Assembly (NCBI GenBank): GCA_012961055.1
Contig: DUAA01000085.1
Span: 1 to 6,170 of the forward strand
DNA: 6,170 nt
Direction: 5' to 3'
Origin: Nitrospinaceae bacterium
GTDB taxonomy: Bacteria; Nitrospinota; Nitrospinia; Nitrospinales; VA-1
Shown: positions 1 to 5,916 of the stretch, piece by piece
Layout of the letters: every line of letters starts with the position of its first letter
Numbering within the stretch: the first letter of the stretch is position 1
Notes under the pieces: model-generated
What the model saw: only the letters and a program-made list of their open reading frames with translations
Database searches by the model: none
Told to the model about the DNA's origin: nothing
Made by a program: the position numbers and the translations under genes

Positions 1-1768
1 CAATATCGCGCATATTCCTGAGGCTGTGACCAAGGTTATGGAACTCAACGGGCAAAAGCCTGACTTTGCTCCTAAAGGAAGCTTAGACCTGAAGAGTTGG
101 TTTGGCAATAATCAAGGCTTATCATTACCGCCTGAGCTGGATGTCCCAGTTGTTGAAGCTTCCGAACCCTACAACCAACAGATTGAAGCTCTGAATAAAA
201 TGGTGGGTGCTCAATATCGCCGTGAGACTCTTAAGGATGCCAGCGGTGCTTCCATGATGGATCCGAAAACCCAGGTTTCTAAAATCCATAACACTTCAAT
301 TCTCGATGCTTCTGTTAAAACTTTTGAAGCCAATCTGGTATATGCCTTGACCCGAGTTTATACCTCCGAATACGGTGAAAAGATTGCCAACATTGTGCTG
401 AATATGTACGTTAACCAGCATGGTCAGGCCACATTGGTTGCTGCACAAGCTTCAAGGGAAAATGGAAGTTCTCCCAATACAGTGGTATCTGCAGCGGTTG
501 CCATCTGCGGAAAAAAAATGGTGCAAAAAGCCATGGATGCTTCTACTGCATTATTAGAATTATTTCAGTTTACCAAAATGAACGATGTGACGGAGAAATT
601 TGATTATGCCGACCAGTTGAAAGAAGCGGACAAGTATAAAGACGTGCTGCTCGCTGATGGCGATGACCCCTGTGCCTCAAAGCTGGCAGATTGTCTGAAT
701 AAAGCGGGTTACTCTGTTTTGATCAAATTTGTTCAGGACTATGCAGAAGCCAACGGTGGTAAGCTGTCGACCGATGCCCTTTTTGGCGCCGTGTGGACTA
801 CCTTGGGCTGGGCCGCTTTGAGAAGCAAAAAGATAACCAAAGGCACACTATCGCGTTTACCTTGGTACTCGAGAATTTATAGCACCATTGTCGGTGCCGC
901 GGCTCCAGCATCCCGACACACAGAAGATAGCTTGGCTGGAGTGAAGCTGGAAGAATTAATTCCTAATTATAGTTTTACTAAAACGGCATTTATTACCCTT
1001 CTGGGCCGTCAGCCTTCTGAATCGGAACTCTATGAGTTCCAGGTTTTGCTTGGGCTTATCATCACCAATGGACCGGGTACTATCTCTGCTCAGGGAGCCA
1101 AAGGGGCGGTCAGTGCAGATGGACCGGAACAACCGCAACGGGTTCAGGTTAACAAAGCTTTTATCGGATTTCTCACACATACCGGATTCGCTCATGGCGG
1201 TAACGGTTATGAAGCTGCAGCATTCCTTTTGGAAAATTTTAAAGACAAAGGTCTAAAAAATGCTGCCGATACCGGGCATGGTTTGGATCTGGATGCCATG
1301 GCAATAAAAGTTGCGAGTGAGTATTCCGATTATAAAAAGAAACAGAAAGCAATTGGTAACCTTGATTACGCTAAATTGCCCTGCATCAACCATCCGGTGT
1401 TCAAAGGAAAAGATGTTAACTACGATCCCCGAGAAGTTTTCGTGAGGGAACTTTTTAAAGAAAAAGGGATTAATAACATTTTTCTAGATTTTTACCATAG
1501 CCTCGTTCAGTCCCTGTTCAAGGCTAAAGTCAGCAAAAATGTTTACTGCGTTAATATCGATGCTGTTATCGCTGTTATTCTGCTTAAGGTCGTTTGGTCT
1601 GATTTCAACGAAGGTAAGATGAAAGAGGAGGATGTTGAGTCCGCCAGTTTTGCAACCTTCTTGTTTGGTAGGATGATCGGTTGTGCTGCGGAGATTGATG
1701 ACCATACCTCCCGCGGTAAGAATATGGATACCCGTACTCCCGCTAGCAAAGTTCGCTACGTGGGCTAG
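1..1768 (+). CDS. aclA: ATP-citrate lyase AclA-like subunit, C-terminal part (5' end outside window)
   Basis: Citryl-CoA/ATP-citrate lyases split citrate into acetyl-CoA and oxaloacetate, the key step of the reductive TCA cycle. The frame is open to the window edge. The GTG at 26 is internal, because the residues before it read like the end of a CoA-ligase (SucD-like) domain, so the N-terminus is missing. Numbering from that GTG codon, residues about 265-580 match the citrate-synthase-homology domain of ATP-citrate lyase: GFAHGG with H390, INHPVFKGKDVNYDPRE with H456 (the GIGHRV...NNPD site of human ACLY), VNIDAV with D512, and GRMIG with R549. All catalytic-type residues are present. Residues about 62-262 look like a second, degenerate copy of the same fold. 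The visible part alone (about 588 residues) is far longer than the roughly 330 expected after the CoA-ligase domain. A terminator follows. I am confident of the fold and less sure of the exact lyase class, because the citryl-CoA synthetase part cannot be seen. Confidence 0.75.
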   Translation, partial: NIAHIPEAVTKVMELNGQKPDFAPKGSLDLKSWFGNNQGLSLPPELDVPVVEASEPYNQQIEALNKMVGAQYRRETLKDASGASMMDPKTQVSKIHNTSILDASVKTFEANLVYALTRVYTSEYGEKIANIVLNMYVNQHGQATLVAAQASRENGSSPNTVVSAAVAICGKKMVQKAMDASTALLELFQFTKMNDVTEKFDYADQLKEADKYKDVLLADGDDPCASKLADCLNKAGYSVLIKFVQDYAEANGGKLSTDALFGAVWTTLGWAALRSKKITKGTLSRLPWYSRIYSTIVGAAAPASRHTEDSLAGVKLEELIPNYSFTKTAFITLLGRQPSESELYEFQVLLGLIITNGPGTISAQGAKGAVSADGPEQPQRVQVNKAFIGFLTHTGFAHGGNGYEAAAFLLENFKDKGLKNAADTGHGLDLDAMAIKVASEYSDYKKKQKAIGNLDYAKLPCINHPVFKGKDVNYDPREVFVRELFKEKGINNIFLDFYHSLVQSLFKAKVSKNVYCVNIDAVIAVILLKVVWSDFNEGKMKEEDVESASFATFLFGRMIGCAAEIDDHTSRGKNMDTRTPASKVRYVG

Positions 1769-1789
1769 CCGGCTAAATGAGAGTGGTGG

Positions 1790-1819
1790 CTAGGCGACAG
1801 ATGCTTGCTCTGTCCCTAG
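1790..1819 (+). other. Bulged stem-loop in the 3' UTR of the lyase gene
   Basis: CTAGG-C-GACAGA (1790-1801) pairs with TCTGTCCCTAG (1809-1819). This makes an 11-bp stem with one bulged C at 1795 and a 7-base loop. It lies 21 bases after the lyase stop codon and 11 bases before the terminator hairpin. No U-run follows it directly, so by itself it is not a typical intrinsic terminator. It could protect the mRNA 3' end or bind a protein; that role is inference. Confidence 0.5.
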
Positions 1820-1830
1820 TGTGATAATTT

Positions 1831-1873
1831 AAAAAGCCTTTACCTTTAATGGGTAAAGGCTTTTTGGTTTTTA
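1831..1873 (+). terminator. Rho-independent terminator after the lyase gene
   Basis: AAAAAGCCTTTACC (1831-1844) pairs perfectly with GGTAAAGGCTTTTT (1852-1865) across a 7-base loop. The T-rich tail continues to about 1873 (TTTTTGGTTTTTATTT). This is a textbook intrinsic terminator. The A-run on its left arm means it could also work in the other direction, but no minus-strand gene runs into it. It separates the lyase transcript from the DyP-like gene, so the latter should have its own promoter. I could not identify a convincing -35/-10 pair between 1876 and 1966. Confidence 0.9.
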
Positions 1874-1965
1874 TTTGTATTCGTGAAAACTTTTCCTGTT
1901 AGATTCATTATGTTCCTAGAAAGAATGCCGCGTTAATTTGCGGGTAGAGTTATTACTTATTACAC

Positions 1966-1972
1966 AGAGGTG
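1966..1972 (+). promoter_or_regulatory. Ribosome binding site that sets the DyP-like start
   Basis: AGAGGTG at 1966-1972 lies just upstream of the GTG at 1977. The core GAGG ends 6 bases before the start codon. The alternative upstream TTG at 1938 has no such motif, and the 13 residues it would add do not fit the family N-terminus. GTG at 1977 is therefore preferred. Confidence 0.65.
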
Positions 1973-1976
1973 CTTT

Positions 1977-2735
1977 GTGCAAGCACAGGCTGGGGTGTTG
2001 GATTCCCCTAAAAAACATACATTGATTCAGGTTTATAATTTTGATGACCTGCCGTTAATTACCATGAACGTGGCGAGGATCGGAGCCCAGACTCCTGGCA
2101 TGGCCTCAGAAATTGCTGGCGCCGAAAAGCATTTTGCGATGGTCGGGTTTGGCCCCATGACTTGGATATGGCTCACTCCCGATAAACCTGTTCCTGGCGG
2201 ATTTCGTGGTTTTGATGAAACTGAAATTGACGGGAAAAATGTTCCTGAAACAGATGGCGATATCATGCTCTATTTTTCTTCCGACCATGCCGAGTTGAAT
2301 AGAGCAATGGCAAGTCAGGTTTGCGAATTGTTTGGGAAGGATGGAGAACTTGTTAAAGAATTTGTGGCAGAAAAATTTATTCAGACCAATTTCCATGAGG
2401 ATTTGTCTAAAACTCTTTTAATAGACCGCTCCACTAATCTGGATACGGAGAAAAGTTGCTTTGTTCTTGCTCAGCAGTTTCGAGGTGAAGAAGATATCCT
2501 TTCCAGCCAATATCAAAACAGTTTTTTTAGTAAAACTGATAGCGGGGCTGAAATATATACGATGACCTTCAGTAATAATCCGGATCAATTGGAAGAGAGT
2601 GCGGAATCGGTCTCCTGCGCCCCTGTTTTCCGTGGAGTGTTTTTTGTTCCTTCTCTCAATTTATTGACCAGCCTGAGAATGGGTGGCATCCGTATGGGTT
2701 CCCTCGCCATCAACGCTAAATGGAAAGGCCATTAA
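1977..2735 (+). CDS. DyP-type peroxidase-like protein, short and lacking the heme ligand
   Basis: The product has 252 residues from the GTG start. The DyP (dye-decolorizing peroxidase) family uses heme and H2O2 and has two ferredoxin-like domains. Landmarks seen, compared with E. coli YfeX from memory, are: the N-terminus QAQAGVLDS (family VQSGILPE); the MVGFGPMTW strand (VVAFGNNTW); the TDGDIMLYFSSDHAELNRAM region (TQFDVLIHI...); LLIDRSTN at 147-154, in the place of the GFVDGTEN signature; FVLAQQF at 162-168; and PVFRGVFFVPSLNLLTSL at 216-233, matching the family C-terminus. D150 keeps the distal aspartate, but both glycines of GxxDG are lost. Between residues 168 and 216 there is no histidine, and about 70 residues that carry the proximal heme His and the distal Arg in the family are missing. 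Heme binding is therefore doubtful. A tail of about 19 residues follows the fold, containing IRMGSL. The frame is intact with a good ribosome site, so it is probably an expressed, diverged relative, not a pseudogene. Confidence 0.6.
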   Translation: MQAQAGVLDSPKKHTLIQVYNFDDLPLITMNVARIGAQTPGMASEIAGAEKHFAMVGFGPMTWIWLTPDKPVPGGFRGFDETEIDGKNVPETDGDIMLYFSSDHAELNRAMASQVCELFGKDGELVKEFVAEKFIQTNFHEDLSKTLLIDRSTNLDTEKSCFVLAQQFRGEEDILSSQYQNSFFSKTDSGAEIYTMTFSNNPDQLEESAESVSCAPVFRGVFFVPSLNLLTSLRMGGIRMGSLAINAKWKGH

Positions 2736-3029
2736 TCATATCTAATTAGATGTCCATATAGATAAACTGGCTATATATTTTATTGATGGTCATTTAGGTA
2801 TTGTATTTATGTGGTATTCCTTATCCGGTTTTTTGAAAAACTGATCTTTTTGCTTCCATAGCCAATGCGCTGGAGTCGGAGATGCTTGCCAAAGCGATCG
2901 TGGCTCTGAACAAGACGATAATATTCCCGATATACTAATTATCAAAGATAAAAAGTTTTAAGTCGGAGGCCAGAATTAGGCTGGGACACTGAAGTTAACG
3001 GCTAGCCGTGATGCCGGCGAGTGATTGCC
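2736..3029. other. Convergent intergenic gap, no recognised gene
   Basis: This is the 294-base space between the convergent DyP-like gene and gcvPB. Its left half is AT-rich. It contains two perfect 12-base palindromes: ATCTAATTAGAT at 2740-2751, just after the DyP-like stop, and ACGGCTAGCCGT at 2998-3009, about 20 bases beyond the gcvPB stop. A weak AT stem (ATATAG 2756-2761 with CTATAT 2771-2776) could aid termination. No strong intrinsic terminator, tRNA or convincing small gene is seen. A run of about 33 codons ending at the TAA near 2937 has no clear start codon and is not called. Confidence 0.5.
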
Positions 3030-4550
3030 TTATACTTCTATCTGGCGTGGGCCGACCCATCGAAGTATGGGCTTGCGTGCGGCTTGAGCTTCATCGGGAC
3101 GCGAAACTTTTGATAGTTTGGGGAAGTCGTGAAAACTATCTGTCTTCTCTTGACCTTTTCTAGCGATGGACTGCATGGCTTCGATGAAGCTGTCGATAGT
3201 TTCTTTCGATTCAGTTTCAGTGGGTTCAATCATCATAGCCCCTTTAACGATCAGTGGAAAATAAACCGTCGGGGGATGGAATCCATGGTCGATGAGGGCT
3301 TTGGCAAAATCCATTGTGGTGATGCCTTGTCCTTTGTCGTTAAAAACACATTCGTGTAGGCTGGCTCCGGTGAAGGGCAGGTGGAATGTGTCTTTCAGTT
3401 TTGCGCGGATATAATTTGCATTGAGTACAGCTGATTGTGCCACCTCGCGGATGCCTTCGGGTCCGAGTGTGCGGATGTAAGCATAGGCGCGCAGGAGAAT
3501 GCCAAAATTACCGTTGAACGATTTCAGTCTGCCCACGCTTTGCGGCCTGTCTGAGTTGAGTCGATACTTCGATCCCGATTTTTCTACCACTGGAGCAGGT
3601 AGGTAAGGCTCCAGAACGTTTTTTATGCAAACGGGGCCCGCACCGGGTCCGCCGCCACCATGCGGAGTAGAAAAGGTTTTATGCAGGTTAATGTGAAGTA
3701 CATCGATACCCATATCTCCCATTTTAGTAATACCCATTACCGCATTGAGATTAGCTCCATCGCAATAGACTAGCCCACCTTTTTTGTGGACGATCTCAGT
3801 GATTTTTAAAATATCTTTTTCAAACATTCCGAGTGTGTTCGGATTGGTCAACATGATAGCCGCTGTTTCTTCATCCATGGCTGATTCAAGTTTGACAACA
3901 TCAATGGTTCCTTCTGAGTTGGAAGGAATCTGAACGGATTTATAACCGCACAATGTGGCGCTGGCTGGATTGGTTCCGTGTGCGGAGTCGGGCAGCAATA
4001 CTTTTTTTCTGGGGTTGCCCTGTGCCGATTGATAAGCCTTGATCATCAACATGCCAGCAAACTCACCTTGTGCTCCAGCTGCCGGTTGCAGGCTGACATG
4101 GTCCATGCCGCTGATGGTTTTAAGACATTCCTGTAGTTCATGCAGCAACTGCAGACTCCCTTGCGAGTCCGCATCAGATGTCATGGGATGATGCTGAGCG
4201 AAGCCAGGCAGTCTTGCCATCGTCTCGTTTATTTTAGGATTGTATTTCATTGTGCAGGACCCCAATGGATAAAAATTGGTGTCGATGTTGAAGTTCCATT
4301 GTGAAAGTCGGGTGAAATGACGCACGACATCTAGCTCTGATAATTCCGGCAGTCCATCTATGTTCTCGCGGATTCCGTCGGAAGGCAGCAGGGTTTCAAT
4401 CTCCACTTCCGGAACATCACAGGATGGCAGAGAATATGCTTTTCTGCCCGGCGAACCCAATTCAAAAATCAGGGGCTCCTCAGAGATTAATCCGGTTATT
4501 CCCGGAGTTTTATAGGTTTTTGATTCTTTCGACTCGTTTGCTTGGCTCAT
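3030..4550 (-). CDS. gcvPB: Glycine dehydrogenase (decarboxylating) subunit 2
   Basis: This is the PLP-containing half of the two-subunit P-protein of the glycine cleavage system. With GcvPA it decarboxylates glycine and passes the aminomethyl group to the lipoyl arm of GcvH in the cytoplasm. The 506-residue length fits the family. Visible motifs are FYPLGSCTMKYNP (93-105), QPAAGAQGEFAG (155-166), HGTNPASA (191-198), CDGANLNA with the PLP-ring Asp D264 (263-270), and the Schiff-base lysine K291 in NLHKTFSTPHGGGGPG (288-303). FPLIVKGAMMIEPTETESKE near the C-terminus is also typical. ATG at 4550 is preceded by AAGGT (4558-4562) with 7-base spacing. The gene starts 15 bases after the stop of a glycosyltransferase gene, so it is probably co-transcribed from upstream. 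gcvPA is not next to it on either side, which is unusual for this gene. Confidence 0.96.
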   Translation of the reverse strand: MSQANESKESKTYKTPGITGLISEEPLIFELGSPGRKAYSLPSCDVPEVEIETLLPSDGIRENIDGLPELSELDVVRHFTRLSQWNFNIDTNFYPLGSCTMKYNPKINETMARLPGFAQHHPMTSDADSQGSLQLLHELQECLKTISGMDHVSLQPAAGAQGEFAGMLMIKAYQSAQGNPRKKVLLPDSAHGTNPASATLCGYKSVQIPSNSEGTIDVVKLESAMDEETAAIMLTNPNTLGMFEKDILKITEIVHKKGGLVYCDGANLNAVMGITKMGDMGIDVLHINLHKTFSTPHGGGGPGAGPVCIKNVLEPYLPAPVVEKSGSKYRLNSDRPQSVGRLKSFNGNFGILLRAYAYIRTLGPEGIREVAQSAVLNANYIRAKLKDTFHLPFTGASLHECVFNDKGQGITTMDFAKALIDHGFHPPTVYFPLIVKGAMMIEPTETESKETIDSFIEAMQSIARKGQEKTDSFHDFPKLSKVSRPDEAQAARKPILRWVGPRQIEV

Positions 4551-4565
4551 TATTATTACCTTGTA

Positions 4566-5645
4566 CTAAGGAAGAGGTGAGTTTGTATTTAGCATTTCTA
4601 GAATGGCATTGAGGACTGTGTCGGGTGACAGGGAGTCTTCATCCCGTTCTTCCAGAACGATGCTGTCAGAATTTAAGGGTCCCCAACGTTTAACTTCCCC
4701 ATGTTTAAAGATAACGCAAACCGGTTTGTCGACTGCCGAGGCAAGGTGCATGATGCCGGTATGATTACAGAGTAAAACATTGCATTCCTGGATCAAAAGC
4801 GCAAGTTCTTTTGCTGTGAGCAAGGGAAGAAGTTGCGGTTTATATTCCATTGCGGAAACTGCAGTTTGAAGTTCAGTTTCTTCCCCTGGCCCACTGATAA
4901 GCCAAACCTGAGCTTTTTTCATTTTCAGTAGATATTCGATCACGAACTTAAACTTTTTCCACCTCCAACCCCACTTTGCGATACGGGTTCCGCATTTGAC
5001 CAAGATTACAGGCCGATCCGACGGATTACGTAACTGCTGGATGATTCGAGTAATTTTCTGCATTTCCGTGTCGTTGAAATAGAGTTGAGGTTTATTATGG
5101 ATTCCTTGAATGCCCAGAACCCGAAGAAGTTCCAAGTTGTTTTCGGTTTCATGGCGAGGCGGACCATCTGGTGAGACCCGGATATTTTGAGACCATGCAT
5201 TTTCTGGGTGATCGTAACCTACTCTTATTTTGGCATCGGAACAGAGCGATAGAAAGGTGGCGGTGCCACTGAACTTTTTGTTGAGGGTCAATGTCAGGTC
5301 GAAATGTTCTTCTTTAAGTTGGCGAAAAATATTTAACGGTTGGGTAGGGCTATAAGTTAAAACCCGGCTGATATTTGGGTTGTCTGCCAGAAGCTCTGCC
5401 TGACTACTTTCCGTGACGACGGTGATGTCCAAATGTGGGAAGGCATTTTTAAGAGTTTCATAAACAGGGGTAGAAAGCACCACGTCCCCCAGTCGGTCTG
5501 GACGTATGACTAAAACCGTTTTGATAGTGCTAAAATCTAGCGGTAATTCCGGTGGGTCGGATGCCTTCCCAGCGCACATGCCCATTAGCTTCCATAGCGT
5601 TAGTTTGGCTTGTTTTTCCAAGGAGCGCAGGGTTATGTTTGCCAT
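4566..5645 (-). CDS. Glycosyltransferase family 9 protein (heptosyltransferase-type)
   Basis: The product is a 359-residue GT-B enzyme of the ADP-heptose:LPS heptosyltransferase family. Such enzymes add heptose or related sugars to the lipopolysaccharide core at the inner face of the cytoplasmic membrane. The N-terminal domain has VLVIRPDRLGDVVLSTPV (44-61), in which D54 matches the catalytic Asp13 of E. coli WaaC. The C-terminal nucleotide-sugar domain has VKCGTRIAKWGWRWKKF (216-232, family K-x-W region), LISGPGEETE (249-258) and CNHTGIMHLASAVDKPV (293-309). In that last motif the usual Asp of NDxGxxH is His295. The segment before the first strand (about 40 residues) is common in the family. 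ATG at 5645 is the only possible early start, since an in-frame TAA lies 3 bases upstream, but no good Shine-Dalgarno precedes it. A later start at residue 21 or 23 is possible. The gene lies 91 bases after the zinc-protein gene and 15 before gcvPB. The acceptor sugar cannot be deduced. Confidence 0.88.
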   Translation of the reverse strand: MANITLRSLEKQAKLTLWKLMGMCAGKASDPPELPLDFSTIKTVLVIRPDRLGDVVLSTPVYETLKNAFPHLDITVVTESSQAELLADNPNISRVLTYSPTQPLNIFRQLKEEHFDLTLTLNKKFSGTATFLSLCSDAKIRVGYDHPENAWSQNIRVSPDGPPRHETENNLELLRVLGIQGIHNKPQLYFNDTEMQKITRIIQQLRNPSDRPVILVKCGTRIAKWGWRWKKFKFVIEYLLKMKKAQVWLISGPGEETELQTAVSAMEYKPQLLPLLTAKELALLIQECNVLLCNHTGIMHLASAVDKPVCVIFKHGEVKRWGPLNSDSIVLEERDEDSLSPDTVLNAILEMLNTNSPLP

Positions 5646-5736
5646 AAATTAAAGGGGTGTAAGGCTGTTCGTCACGTTGACTTGTGATGCAGAGGATGGG
5701 TAGGCTATGGAAAATGCCATCCATTTTACTAAGCGG

Positions 5737-5904
5737 TTACAAAGGTAGTGCTTCATCAATGAGCATAATCGGGATGTCATCTTTAATCAGGTACTTCAAG
5801 GCGCAGGGTTTACAAACCAATCCGTCCTCATTTTGACTCATTTCAAGATCTCCCTTGCATTTGGGGCAGACCAGAATTTCTATTAGTTCTTTATCTATTC
5901 CCAT
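5737..5904 (-). CDS. Trm112/UPF0434 (YcaR-like) small zinc-binding protein
   Basis: This is a 55-residue protein of the bacterial Trm112-like family. It opens with the family pattern KELIEILVCPKCKGDLE and ends with IKDDIPIMLIDEALPL (family: I+DGIPVML-DEAR-L). Four cysteines, C13, C16, C31 and C34, form the expected CxxC...CxxC zinc site. In many bacteria this family is encoded among lipid A and sugar-nucleotide genes (lpxK-ycaR-kdsB). In eukaryotes and archaea relatives activate methyltransferases; the bacterial role is poorly defined. ATG at 5904 is chosen because AAGGAG lies 6 bases upstream and it gives the usual length. A TTG at 5928 would add eight unsupported residues and overlap the upstream gene. 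The gap to the preceding glycosyltransferase gene is 10 bases, so the two are translationally close. Confidence 0.92.
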   Translation of the reverse strand: MGIDKELIEILVCPKCKGDLEMSQNEDGLVCKPCALKYLIKDDIPIMLIDEALPL

Positions 5905-5910
5905 CACGTT

Positions 5911-5916
5911 CTCCTT
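5911..5916 (-). promoter_or_regulatory. Ribosome binding site of the Trm112-like gene
   Basis: The minus-strand AAGGAG (plus-strand CTCCTT) sits 6 bases before the ATG at 5904. It overlaps the TAA stop (5915-5917) of the upstream glycosyltransferase gene in TAAGGAG. This arrangement suggests coupled translation and fixes the start of the small gene. Confidence 0.8.

Noticed and set aside
956..1256. Frames on both strands inside the lyase gene
   Set aside because: They overlap a strongly supported domain and show no family features; chance frames.
1938..1976. Extended start of the DyP-like gene at TTG 1938
   Set aside because: No Shine-Dalgarno before it. The GTG at 1977 has one and gives the family N-terminus.
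2106..2396. Antisense frame of 96 codons within the DyP-like gene
   Set aside because: The DyP landmarks are on the plus strand. The antisense product has no recognisable motif or ribosome site.
2828..2841. GTTTTT...AAAAAC inverted repeat as a terminator
   Set aside because: The loop would be only 2 bases and the stem is almost all A-T, so no stable hairpin is expected.
2844..2937. Open run of about 33 codons (DLFASIANALESEML...) in the convergent gap
   Set aside because: It has no good start codon or ribosome site, is very short, and resembles no family I recognise. It might be a gene remnant but cannot be supported.
5530..5724. Minus-strand frame of 64 codons starting at ATG 5724, overlapping the start of the GT9 gene
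   Set aside because: No ribosome site, and the residue composition is unlike a protein. It covers the same bases as a clear GT9 N-terminus in another frame.
5646..5736. Promoter for the complete GT9 gene in the 91-base gap before it
   Set aside because: No convincing -35/-10 pair on the minus strand. A short ATGGA/TCCAT inverted repeat there is too weak to call.
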